A DNA stretch of 64,000 nt from Dryas octopetala (lineage: Eukaryota > Streptophyta > Magnoliopsida > Rosales > Rosaceae): contig OY992838.1 of assembly GCA_963921425.1 (NCBI GenBank), positions 1,302,001 to 1,366,000 of the forward strand. Direction: 5' to 3'. Under the pieces are notes generated by a model that made no database searches, was not told the origin of the DNA, and saw nothing but the letters and a program-made list of their open reading frames with translations. Shown one piece after another: positions 36,572 to 48,002 of this stretch. Position 1 is the stretch's first letter. The number at the start of each line of letters is the position of its first letter. Made by a program: the position numbers and the translations under genes.

Positions 36572-39500
36572 ATGTCTGGCCCACTTGACCGATTCGCCAG
36601 GCCTTGTGAGTTCATCTTCTTTAATCCTTTCCTATCTTTTCTGTTCTTCTTCGTTTCAATTCTCTTTATATTTCATGTCGTTTAGTCACCCAAGATCTCG
36701 TTTACTTGTCTGAGTGCTAGGGTTTCTAGGGTCTTGGATATGGCACTAGTTTATTCCGCATTAAGATTTGAAATTGACTTGCTTAAATGAGGTAATTAAG
36801 TATAATCTCTAGAATTAGGACCTGATGGTAATTTGGTTAACGTTGTATAGGTTTTGAGGGGTTCTCTGGTAATGATGAAAGAAAAGAAAGGAAGTCAGAT
36901 TTTGAGAATTCAGAGGATGACAGAAGGACCAGAATTGGGAACCTGAAGAAGAAAGCAATCAATGCGTCGAGTAAATTCCGGCATTCTCTCAAGAAGAAAA
37001 GGAGGAAAAGTAGTAGTGGCCGGCCCACTTCTGTTTCAATTGAGGATGTTCGAGACGTTGAGGAGCTACGGGCTGTGGATGCATTTCGACAGGCACTAAT
37101 CATGGAAGAATTGCTGCCTTCAAGACATGATGACTATCATATGTTGTTGAGGTGATTGGTTTTTGGCCTTTCTTTTATAGGAAAAGAAAAAAAAGGGTTT
37201 TTTCCTGCAAAAAAGATTTGATATGGGAAGTTTGGTTTTTGGCTTTTTTTCTGTTTCCTTGTATGATTTCTTCCTGAGGAGTTATTTTGTTGCAGATTTT
37301 TGGTAGCAAGAAAGTTTGATATTGAGAGAGCAAAGCACATGTGGGCTAACATGATTCAATGGAGGAAAGAATTTGGCACTGATACGATTTTGGAGGTAAA
37401 TTTTTGCATTTTGGTCTGCCTATTTTCGACAATTACATGTAACTTAGTTTTTCTAGCTCGGCAGTGCATAGTTAGGACTTTTATCCTTCAATGAGGTTGA
37501 TATAGAAATGAAGTCACATGCTTTACTTTTTCTTCTAGGATTTTGAGTTCGGTGAGTTGAATGAAGTTCGCAAGTACTACCCTCAGTTTTATCATGGTGT
37601 GGACAAGGAGGGAAGACCTGTTTACATTGAAAGATTGGGGAAGGTTGATCCCAATAAGCTTATGCAAGTGACTACTTTGGAACGATATGTGAGATACCAT
37701 GTGCAGGAATTTGAAAGGAGTTTTGCCATTAAGTTTCCAGTCTGCTCTATTGCTGCAAAGAGACATATAGATTCAAGCACAACAATTTTAGATGTTCAAG
37801 GCGTGGTATGCTGTCAATTGACAATTTATTCTTAAGTTTTTTTGGCATTTTTTTATGTTGGGATAAATGGCTATATTGACATTCCTCCTTTTGTTCCTTC
37901 AAATTATATACTTTTCAGGGTTTTAAAAACTTCACCAAGTCTGCACGAGATCTCATCATGCGGCTGCAGAAGATTGATAATGACAATTACCCTGAGGTAT
38001 GTGGACTAGATATCTAATGTCATTTCCATTTTCAGCAGTGCATTTTTCCTATATATGTGGTAATTGTTCTTAAATCCATATCAAGCATCTCTTCTAATTT
38101 ATAAATTCATTTTTGTGCAGACACTTTGCCGGATGTTTATAATTAATGCTGGTCCTGGTTTTAGGCTGCTCTGGAATACAATTAAAACATTTCTTGATCC
38201 CAGAACAACCACCAAAATTCATGTATGGTTGAATTTGTCCATCAAAGCATTTCATGTTTCTATTGACTGAAGTTATCAATAAGGTCAACTGATATGGCTA
38301 TTTTTTCAGGTTCTGGGTAACAAGTACCAGAGCAAATTACTTGAAATAATTGATGCAAGGTAATTGATGCTTTTCTTTTTTGATATGCCAGTTGTTTCTT
38401 TTTCTGTTGTTTTAACCATTATAACTGTTGAAATATTTTGGCTCTTTTTAGTGAGTTGCCAGAATTTCTGGGTGGTAGCTGTACCTGTTCCAATCAGGGA
38501 GGTTGTATGAGGTCTGATAAAGGGCCGTGGAATGATCCAAACATATTAAAGGTTTGGTATTATTGGGATGGCAATAATAAAGTTTTTATTTTCTTTCTCC
38601 TTGTCAAGTGTTCTTTATATGGCTTAACGAATGATTTCTGTGTGTAGATGGTACTTAGTGGTGAAGCACAATGTTTCAGACAAATAGTTACAGTTTCAAA
38701 CAGTGAGGGGAGGGTAATTGCTTGTGATAAGCCACGCTTTCCGATGGTACGGACCATAAGACCATCCTACTACATTATAATGGAAGCTGAGCTTTGTGTC
38801 TATTTTCAAAATTGATTTAAAGTTTTTTCCAACGCTATGTTTATATTTTCCATTCAGATAAGAAGTAGTGATACGTCAACTGCGGAATCAGGATCCGAAG
38901 TGGAAGAAATTGCTTCACCTAAAGCAACTAGGAGCTATTCACTACCTAAGTTAACTCCTGTTTGTGAAGAAGTAAGTGTCTCTATTTGACAAGCATCTGT
39001 CATTTGAAATGATTAGCAGGAAAAATATAGATAGCAAGATGCAAGTACACTCATGGGTGATTTTTAATCTATTCACTCAGTTATTAAAGAAAAAGGGTAC
39101 AATTCTGAATTGCTTATTTGAAATTTGATGTGGTATTGAATAGACTTGACATGGAAAGACTCTGCTATAAATGTTGATGTCATGTCATTAAAACTTTGAA
39201 CTCATAGTCAGGATTCTTTAATGCTTGTTTAGGCTAGGGTGGTTGGCAAAGCAAGCAGCATTGGTGTCTTGTCGGAGTACGATGAATATGTTCCCATGGT
39301 TGACAAGGCTGTGGATATGGGATGGAAGAACCAAGTCATGCAACAAAATCCACTTGCTTCTGGAGGTTGGAAAGCTAGCTACACTTTTATTGTACTCTGT
39401 GACCTAGTGCTAATTTTTCTCGCCAGCCACTTAAAACATATCTCATAGTTAGCAGAGCATATGTTTACAAAAACCATGCTACTATAAGAGCTATGGTTAA

Positions 39501-40672
39501 TTGTCTTTTCCTTTTAATGCCTCCTAACATGGGAGGGTGACAAGAGCTAATTTTCATTTTTTAAAAATTCATTGTTGGTTTTAGTAATAAATTGGAATAC
39601 ATTGCAGGAGCATCTTCACCACGGTCTGTGGAAAAAAAACCAGATGGAGTCGGTGCTCATGTCTGGACTATGCTTGTGGCATTCTTTGTTACCCTTGTTG
39701 CTCTCATCCGTTCTGTCGCATTTCAGGTGACTAAGAAACTCCCAAACTCTGTTTCGGATTCTGCTCACAACATTCCTGACCTGACTGCTGAGTCAATTCC
39801 GGAGGAGGAGTTCCGGCCCCCTTCACCGGCACCAGGGCTAAGCAGGGCAAAGCTTCTCTCATCTGCTTTGCAGAAGCTTGGTGAACTTGAGGAGAAGATA
39901 GGCATGCTACAAGCAAAGCCTTTTGAGATGCCTTATGAAAAAGCAGAGCTACTCAATGCTGCTGTTTGTCGTGTGGATGCATTAGAAGCAGAGTTAATTG
40001 CAACTAAAAAGGTAACTATCTCTTTGTGCCAGCCTAGTGACAGTGGTGATTTGTTGCTCATAAGTACCTTTGAAAGATAAGCTGGTTTACCAAAATGGTT
40101 GACTCAAACATGGGTGTACAATGTTCACTTGTTACAACCTCAGGTCTAAATATGATTTTTCTTAGGATTTTATGATTTTATGTAATTTGTAATCTGTAGG
40201 TGTGCTGTTGCTTCATTGGAAATCCCAGTATATCTATTGACCTTAAACCTTAATGTGTGCACTAAAATACTCACCAAGTTTTGAATTTATATTTTTCTTT
40301 GTAAGTCGTTTTAACAAGGGTTGGATGCCCATCTTTTGATATTTGCATATTTTAGTCAATTTTGTGGCGTTACATTTATTGGTATGCATAGTTCATCTTT
40401 GTTTTCCTTACATTTTCTGTTATATTGAATCAGTGATGACTTAATTGTGATTGTATTGATTAGGCACTACATGAAGCTTTAATGAGACAGGAAGAACTTC
40501 TAGCATATATAGACAGGCAAGAACAGGCCAAGCTTCAGGTAAGTAAAGGTTTTGCTACTTCATCTGCACTTGAAAAGTTTAAGCAATGCAGATTTTCAAC
40601 TTCTTGCACATGAAACTAAAGTTGTCTGTTTCCGTTTTTGTGAAACAGAAAAAAAAATCTTGCTGGTGGTGA
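36572..40672 (+). CDS. SFH: Sec14/nodulin-type phosphatidylinositol transfer protein (SFH family)
   Basis: Fourteen exons (36572-36605, 36851-37151, 37296-37395, 37539-37805, 37919-37996, 38121-38222, 38310-38359, 38452-38551, 38648-38746, 38858-38971, 39233-39365, 39608-40011, 40464-40538, 40649-40672) give 626 aa. A basic N-terminus ([20 protein letters not shown]) precedes the CRAL-TRIO-N/Sec14 region (about residues 85-330), with [54 protein letters not shown] and [12 protein letters not shown]. These proteins present phosphoinositides to kinases at membranes. The C-terminal nodulin part has a hydrophobic stretch (about 478-500), predicted coiled coil and a KKKSCWW end, as in SFH1-like proteins that act in polarised growth. 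The tiny last exon is phase-consistent. Neighbouring BBD matches At1g19650/At1g19660. Confidence 0.93.
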
Positions 40673-41171
40673 AGACAATACCCGTTTTAGGAGGAGTTGC
40701 TTGGTGATATGTTAGTGTTGCTTTGCTTGCTTTTATGTTTGAGATGTATATACAAAATACAAAGTTCGTCTTCCAGAGAGGTGCTACTGTTTCTGTTTAG
40801 CCTTGTGCGTAATGTGTTACAAATATTGTAAATAATGAAAAGTATCCCCCACGATATTTGTCAGTGTCTTCTGCATCAAACGTTCTGTGTGTGCCTGCAA
40901 TGACAGGTCGAGGACAACTTATTTGGATAGTTTTAATTATAATACCGAGAATTTTACACATAATATATGTTAAAATCTTGATGATTAATATGGTATGGTT
41001 TGGAATGTATTTGCATCTTCTCCAATATACTTTTTCAATAATAAAGAGAAGATATATATTATATATATAGGTTGAAAATGGCAGTAAAGAGCTTTAAATT
41101 GATGGTAAATACTAAATAGCATTAACATACTAGTTGACCATTTTATTTGCCTATTATGCTACCAAGAGTCT
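40673..41171. other. Convergent 3' ends of SFH and AAA-ATPase
   Basis: About 500 bp between two convergent genes, holding both 3' UTRs. AT-rich; no other feature seen. Confidence 0.6.
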
Positions 41172-42897
41172 CTATGAGATGTGGCTCGCCATATTTCTCT
41201 TGCTTTCGAGGAATGTGATAAGACCTTGAAGGGAAACTTGAGCATTATCACTCTTCATTAGCTCTCCAGCAACTTCAGCAGGTGTTGCTTCTACCTCGCC
41301 ATCTAGCAACTTCTCAATATTTCCAAAAAGTGGGTGTTCTTGAATCAGTAAGTAGTTATATGCTAATGTCTTGAAACCGCTGAAGGTGCAGTAGGACATG
41401 TGGAGGTGCCGGTCCATTCGACCTGGTCGCTGCAATGCCGGATCAAGTCGGTCCTTGTGATTCGTCGTGAACACAATGATTCTCTCCTCCCCACAGCTTG
41501 ACCACAACCCATCAATGAAGTTCAATAGGCCAGACAGGGTCACCTATGAACAAGGTAGGCATCAATCCCATGTTCCATTATAAACCTAAACTGTCTTTGT
41601 AAATCGTGACAACAATTTGCAATGCATATCATAGAAAAATCCAAACGGAAGCATATCATAAAAGAAAGTCTAGTTATTATAATATAGGCCAAAAGACACT
41701 AATAGTTTGACAAAATTTGTGCTTTCGTCTCCTAGGTTTTTTTTTTGTCAATTTCGTCCCTGTAGTTACTTATCACTTTTTGTTCCAACTGTTAATGTGG
41801 GTTCATAACAAAATGTGAAAAATATACGAAAATAAATCCAAAGTGGTAACTGAGGCAAGTTGGAAGAAACTATATACAAGAAAACAAAAAGTACGAGTTA
41901 ATTAAGTGAAACAGGGAGTGGAGTCTTGATATTTTACCTTATCATCGTCATCAGGTTTTGATTCATTATTCTTGTCTGAATCTCTGTTCTCCAACTCAAT
42001 TGAACAATCAATATCCTCGATGACCAATATGGATCGACTCCTGGTGCCAATCAACAGCCTTCTCAAGTCAGAATTGCATTGAACCTCCCTCAAATCCAAG
42101 TCAAAAATATCAAACTTGAGGTAATTAGCCATGGCTGCAACCAAGCTTGATTTTCCAGTGCCTGGTGGTCCATACAACAAGTACCCACGTTTCCAAGCCT
42201 TCCCTATTCTCCTATAATACTCCTTCCTCTCTGTAAACCTATCAAGGTCCTCCATTAGTTCCTTCTTCATCTCCGGGTCCATCGCTATGGTTTCGAAGGT
42301 TGCCGGATGATCAAGGTTTATAGACCCCCAATAGTCTGTCCCATGATAGTCAATTGTATGGAGCTTGACCACCTTTCTCTCCTCTTTGATTTGTTTATGT
42401 CTCTGCAAAATGTGGGGCAAGTAAGACTTTAACACCATGTCCCTGTGCTTCTTATGGAAGCTAAGCTCCAAGTGCCTTATCTCACTACTGCGATCCTTTT
42501 TGTTATTATTGGAGGTTGGCTTTTCGCTGCTCGAACACACCAAAACCCACTTGAATTTAACACCTTTGTACGAATCAACAACTTGTTCATGCTTGTCGAT
42601 TTTGACTTCCAGCTGCTTCTCCTTTTCGGGCTTATTGACTTTGATTCTGCGCATGGAGGGTGAGAGCTTGGTGCCCAAGTAGACGTTGGCGGCCTCGAAC
42701 ATCTGGTTCGGGGTCAGCTCATCGAACTCATCAACGACGACGGTGAGTTGGTTGGAGAGCTTTTTGAGGCGCGAGAAGAACAAGTCTTGCAAGGTATCGG
42801 GGACGAGATCGTTTACAATGGTTCGAAAGAGAACTGCAGAGGCGGCGACTGAGAGAATGGTTTTGGAAGAGGGTATGTTTTCCTGCGAATACCACAT
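41172..42897 (-). CDS. BCS1-like AAA-ATPase (AAA_assoc + AAA)
   Basis: Two exons on the minus strand (42897-41938, 41543-41172), 395-bp intron, 443 aa. The N-terminus has a short hydrophobic helix ([11 protein letters not shown]), likely a membrane anchor, then the plant AAA_assoc domain (about 20-120). The AAA core has Walker A GPPGTGKS at 243-250, Walker B ILVIEDID around E294-D295, and after the intron [19 protein letters not shown] (sensor and Arg-finger region). Relatives (At3g50940, At2g18190 and AATP1 groups) are stress- or salicylate-induced, mitochondrial or ER ATPases. Most relatives run to about 480-520 aa; this one ends soon after the AAA lid, so the tail is short. Upstream of the ATG lies an 84-bp in-frame duplicate of the first codons whose ATG has become AAG. 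Confidence 0.9.
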
Positions 42898-42981
42898 CCT
42901 CTTTACCGAGGCCGCGAGTGAGGCAGCCGCTGATACAATGGTTTTGGAGGTGGAGGGTATATATTCCTGCGAACCCCACTT
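42898..42981 (-). repeat. In-frame tandem duplicate of the AAA-ATPase N-terminal codons
   Basis: Read on the minus strand, 42981-42898 encodes KWGSQEYIPSTSKTIVSAAA and eight more residues, in frame with and directly abutting the annotated [19 protein letters not shown]. The start codon of the upstream copy is AAG and an in-frame TAA lies just further upstream, so translation should start at 42897. Confidence 0.8.
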
Positions 42982-43664
42982 TTTTATTTATAATTTAATG
43001 GATATTATTGAGATGCGGCTGATCCAATTTTATAGGGTTTGTGTAGGTTTTATAGGGTTTTACTTTCGGGTTTGCTTGGAGAGAAAGAAGATGATACAAG
43101 TTATGTCGGTGGTTCGACTGATTAGAATCTACTCTTGGATTTTTAGTTAAACCCACTCAATACTAACCAGACATAGGCCTGACTTGAGACTAGGCCCATT
43201 GTCAATTCAGAAAATCTCAAAGCCCAACTTCCATACTTTTATATGCATGACTCATTTTGCTCAAATGACAGCATCAATTAATCACTCTAAGTCGAAGTAA
43301 GAACATTGGGTGCGATACCCAGAGCACCCATATGCTTGCTTATATAAAGAGAATGAGAGATCAATATTAGAATTCTAACAAACAGACAAAAAAAAAAACA
43401 TACAAAATTCTAACAAATATAAATGAAAAAATGTAGCAAGCTCCAAAGACCTCCACAAGAAGGCGCCTAGAGGAAGAGAAGCTTTCTATCCAAAAGAGAG
43501 AGAGCCATGCACAAGGCCTCCCTGTTTAGCTATGCTTTCTTTTTTAATCTTCTTCCAATAATCTCTTCTCCATCAATAAAATTCAAGTTTCTTTAAATCT
43601 GCCGGCGGTAAGGGTTCTTTTTATTAGAAACCTTTTTTTATCTACAATTTTGTGGTTTATTTGA
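42982..43664. other. Spacer between AAA-ATPase and tandem array
   Basis: AT-rich, holding the AAA-ATPase promoter region. The stretch about 43430-43640 (AAGAAGGCGCCTAGAGG...CATCAATAAAATTCAAG) looks like a retroelement 3' end, but I cannot fix its borders. Confidence 0.35.
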
Positions 43665-45752
43665 ATCATGTTTTTACACTTCTAAAGTCATATCTTAGAG
43701 TTTCTCAAGTCGTGCCTTAGTGTATCTCAAGTCGTTCTTTAGGGCATCCCAAGTCGTTCCTTGAGAATTTCAATTCGTAACTCGAAACATTTTAAATGTT
43801 TATACACTTGATGCATTTCAAATTATACCTAGTGACATCCCAAGTCATGTTTTAAAACTTCTAAAATCGTACCTAGAGTTTCTCAAGTCGTACCTTAGGG
43901 CATTCTAAGTCGTTCCTTGAGAATTTTAAATGTTTATACTCTTGATGCATTTCAAATTGTACCTAGTGATATCTCAAGTCAAGTTTTGACACTTCTAAAG
44001 TCATACTCTAGAGTTTCTCAAGTCGTGTCTTAGAGCGTCTTAAGTCGTTCCTTAGGGCATCCCAAGTCGTTCCTTGATAATTTCAGTTCATAGCTCGAGT
44101 CATTTTAAATGTTTATACCCTTGATGCATTTCATATTGTATATAGTGACATCTTAAGTCATGTTTTGATACTTTTAAAGTCATACCCTAGAGTTTCTTAA
44201 GTCGTGCCTTAGTGTATCTCAAGTCGTTCCTTAAGGCATCCCAAGTTGTTCCTTGAGAATTTCAGTTTGTAGTTCGAGACATTTTAAATGTTTATACCCT
44301 TGATGTATTTCAAATTGTACCTAGTGACATCTCAAGTCATGTTTTGACACTTCTAAAGTCATACCCTAGAGTTTCTCAAGTCATTCATTAGGACATCACA
44401 AGTCGTTCATTGATAATTTTAAATGTTTTACCCTTGATGCATTTCAAATTGTACCTAGTGACATCTTAAGTCATGTTTTGATACTTTTAAAGTCATACCC
44501 TAGAGTTTCTCAAGTCGTGCCTTAGTGTATCTCAAGTCGTTCCTTAGTGTATCTCAAGTCGTTCCTTAGGGCATCCCAAGTCGTTCCTTGAGAATTTCAG
44601 TTTGTAGCTCGAGACATTTTAAATGTTTATACCCTTGATGCATTTCAAATTGTACCTAGTGACATCCCAAGTCATATTTTGACACTTCTAAAGTCATACC
44701 CTTAAGTTTCATAAGTTGTGCCTTATTGCATCTCAAGTCGTTTTTTAGGGCATCTCAAGTTGTTCTTTGAGAATTTCAGTTCGTACCTCGAGGCATTTTA
44801 AATCTTTAAACCCTTGATGCATTTCAAATTGTACCTAGTGACATTGCAAGTCATGTTTTTGACACTTCTAAAGTCATACCCTAGAGTTTCTCAAGTTGTG
44901 CCTTAAGGAATATCAAGTCATTCTTTGAGAATTTCAGTTCGTAGATCGAGGCATTTTAAATGTTTATACCTTTGATGCATTTCAAATTGTATATAGTGAC
45001 ATTCAAAGTCATGTTTTGACACTTTTAAAGTCATACCCTTAAGTTTCTCAAGTCGTGCCTTAGTGCATCTCAAGTCGTTCCTTAGGGCATTTCAAGTCGT
45101 TCCTTGAGATTTTCAGTTCATAGCTCGAGGCATTTTAAATATTTATACCTTTGATGCATTTCAAATTATACTTAGTGACATTTTAAGTCATGTTTTGAAA
45201 CTTCTAAGGTCATACCTTAGAGTTTCTCAAGTTGTGCCTTATGCCATCTTAAGTCGTTCCTTAAAGCATCTCAAGTCGTTTCTTAAGAATTTCAGTTCGT
45301 AGCTTGAGACATTTTAAATGTTTATACCCTTAATGCATTTCAAATTGTACCTAGGGATATTTAAGATCATGTTTTGATACTTCTAAAATCGTACACTTAT
45401 ATTCTACAGTTTCTCAAGTCGTGTCTTAGTGTATCTCAAATCGTTCTTTAAGGCATTTCAAGTCGTTCCTTGAGAATTTCAGTTCGTAGCTCGATGCATT
45501 TTAAATATTTATACCCTTGATGCATTTCAAATTGCACCTAGTGACATCTTAAGTCATGTTTTCATACTTCTAAAGTCATACCCTAGAGTTTTCCAAGTCG
45601 TGCCTTAGAGCATCCAAAGTCGTTCCTTAGGGCATCTCAAGGCGTTCCTTGATAATTTTAAATGTTTATATCCTTGATGCATTTCAAATTGTATTTAGTA
45701 ATATCTCAAGTCATGTTTTAAGACTTATAAAATCATATCTTAGAGTTTCTAA
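43665..45752. repeat. Hierarchical tandem array: about 12 units of 179 bp, each of about eight 22-bp modules
   Basis: The landmark TTTTAAATGTTTAT recurs with its AAAT at 43794, 43928, 44107, 44286, 44421, 44621, 44800, 44958, 45137, 45316, 45503 and 45660. Intervals are 134, 179, 179, 135, 200, 179, 158, 179, 179, 187 and 157 bp. Inside a unit the motif CTCAAGTCGT-CCTTAG recurs every 22 bp in diverged form (TTCTAAAGTCATACCCTAG, ATCCCAAGTCGTTCCTTGA, CATTTCAAATTGTACCTAG and so on). Most off-length units differ from 179 by about 22 or 45 bp, that is by one or two modules. There is no long open frame and no transposon protein. It is a local satellite-like array in gene-rich DNA. Confidence 0.93.
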
Positions 45753-46759
45753 GAATATTATATAGAGGATGCCCTTGTAATCAGGTCAAGTCAAAATACA
45801 AGGGATGTAAGTGTAATTTACAAATTCGTTTATTTCATTGTAAAGGTTTTATTGGTTAGCTAGCTGTCTGAAAGTGAACAAAACGCAAAACGTGACCATC
45901 TCTCCTCTTGGGAAGTCTTTTTCTTCCGATCCAAAATGTTGGAAATTAAGGAGCTTTCATTTCATGTTGATATTGAGATCAAGACCGATGCTTACCTTTG
46001 ATTATCTTATACTTTTCAATCCAATACATCAAATCAAATGTCCATATTACAAACCAACGACCAATCATCATTGATTTTTCGGATATCTTCACACAGTTTT
46101 GTGTTTTGTTGAGTTAACTATACACACAAACGTCCTATTAAATTCATTCACCAATGAGAGCATAAATTATAAAAGAAAACATGGTCTTCCTGACAAAGAC
46201 TTTAGTTATTGACAATGTCAGGCATGCGCATACAACATTTAGATGATGCGAGCACAATTACCTGGCAATGAATACAACAATGACAACTTCGAAAAATAAA
46301 ACCTGGTTGGTAACCATGATAAGTGTCTACATGAAGGTAAACCATGTATGAAATAACCACATCTACCTGTTTAATTCGTTAAATAAATTTAAAATTCAAT
46401 AAAAAATAACAGCACAAAATTACCACCCAGTGGCTTTTCATACGTTAAAGTAGCTGCTCAGGGACTTTCTAGACAGCCCTAAACGAGATTTGTTGTTCAC
46501 CTACACAGCTTAAGCTGCCTACTTCCATGTAAACTATCCCAATCTTACCAAACAGTTCAGAATATGACTGTAAAAATATTGACCAAGGCACTATGGATCA
46601 CATATAAGATGTAACAAGAACAGCTGAAACACAGTTTGCATCAACAATAGAGCCTTTTTTTCTCTCTTATTTATCATCTCAGCAATGATTGAATTCAACA
46701 TGAAATACAACTGGGTATTATTAATACATATTTCATAATACATTATGGAACAGTAGTAA
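45753..46759. other. Spacer and HIPP 3' region
   Basis: AT-rich with no recognised gene. The part nearest 46760 is the probable 3' UTR of the minus-strand HIPP gene. Confidence 0.4.
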
Positions 46760-47287
46760 TTACATAATGGAACAGTAATTGTAACCATCTTCGGCAATCA
46801 CATACCAAACATCGCATCTTTGGCATGCCTTTGGTGTGTAAGGAACAATGTCTTTCTTCTCATCCTTCTTCTCTTGAGTAGGAGGACCTATACTCACAAC
46901 TGTAGCAGATTTTCTGAATTTCCTCACCTTTTTAATAATCTTTACTGGATCGGCTTCCCCAGACACTGTCACTGTATTTTTTGACGGGTCGAGGACAATA
47001 GAATTTATCCCTTCTACTGTTGCAATTAACTTCATCACCTTTTTCCTGCACTTTGAACATAGCAGGTCCACTGACACTACAGTTTTCTGCAACAAGAAAA
47101 AAACAAGGTCAGATTATTTCGTACTTTTGTGCTCAGAAAATATAACAAAACATAGCAGAGAATGTCAGTGAGACGCCTGGCAAAATGGCAGGTTAACAAC
47201 TAATTACATAGCAGAGAAATAAAACAAATCATGCAAACAAAATAATCTACTGGCAGTACGGAGTATGAGAGATGTAACCTTGGACAT
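46760..47287 (-). CDS. Heavy-metal-associated isoprenylated plant protein (HIPP)
   Basis: Two exons on the minus strand: a nine-base first exon (47287-47279, ATG TCC AAG followed by GTTACA) and 47086-46760, giving 111 aa. The HMA fold starts at residue 4 with KTVVSVDLLCSKC; C13 and C16 form the CxxC metal site, followed by the VEGINSIVLDPSKNTVTVSG strand-turn region. The protein ends in CSIM, a CaaX box predicted to be farnesylated (Met at the last position favours farnesyl), so membrane association is expected. A Cys pair (CQRC) precedes it. HIPPs are implicated in metal binding, stress and pathogen susceptibility. The long exon is secure; the micro-exon is inferred, as it is the nearest upstream ATG with a phase-0 donor giving the expected MxK-KTVVSV start. 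Confidence 0.82.
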
Positions 47288-47664
47288 GATCCTGATAAAG
47301 AACCTACAAGCTATAACTCAGAAAGTAAACTGGCACAAACAACTAATGAAAGAAAGGATGGATCTAGAGATGCTATATATAAAATGTTCTCTCTCACTCT
47401 GTTTAGTTTGATTATGTTCTATTTTTATTCTTGGAAAGAAGTCTGGTTGAGTACATAATGACTGTTAGTAGTTGGCTAAAAGTAAATGCCAGTCAGAAGG
47501 TTCTTAATTGGATCACCTATTCCGTCCGATATGCAATTAATGCAGAATTTACATGAGCAGGCACACACCAACACCCCACACTAGGCTAAAACACAGCTTT
47601 CCAAAATGTCCATCCTGCAGTCTTTATCTATTAAAAAAATTAAACATTTTATAGCAAATTTAAA

Positions 47665-47992
47665 GAGTTAATTACACTTATACCCTCTAAGGTTTATCGT
47701 CTTTTCACATACACTCTTTAAAGTTTTAAAACTGTTACATATAACCCCTATAGTGAGACGAAAATGATAAGAAATTATGCAAAAAAATATGCTAAAGGAT
47801 TAAATAACTTAATAAGATTATTCATGATGTAAGGTTCAACATGAATACAAATATTTATTTATTTATTTTTTTCTTGCAGGAGGTTATATGCAACAGTTTT
47901 AAAACCTCATGGGATGTATGTGTAATTATTGAAACCCCATAGGTGTATGTGAAAAGACGATAAACCTCAAGAGATGTAAGTGTAATTAACTC
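47665..47992. mobile_element. MITE with long terminal inverted repeats and perfect 10-bp target duplication
   Basis: The left end GAGTTAATTACACTTA and the reverse-complemented right end are identical over the first 16 bases, then remain close through GGTTTATCGTCTTTTCAC and CATACAC. CAAATTTAAA flanks it directly on both sides (47655-47664 and 47993-48002). The 328-bp element is non-coding. A 9-10-bp duplication suggests a MULE-derived MITE. Confidence 0.9.
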
Positions 47993-48002
47993 CAAATTTA
48001 AA

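Noticed and set aside
42437..43150. Plus-strand open frames opposite the AAA-ATPase (81 and 154 codons)
   Set aside because: Antisense shadows of a clear AAA_assoc/AAA coding exon and its duplicated 5' end.
43665..45752. CRISPR-like or LRR-like repeat array
   Set aside because: Units are contiguous without unique spacers, the DNA is plant nuclear, and no long open frame crosses the modules.
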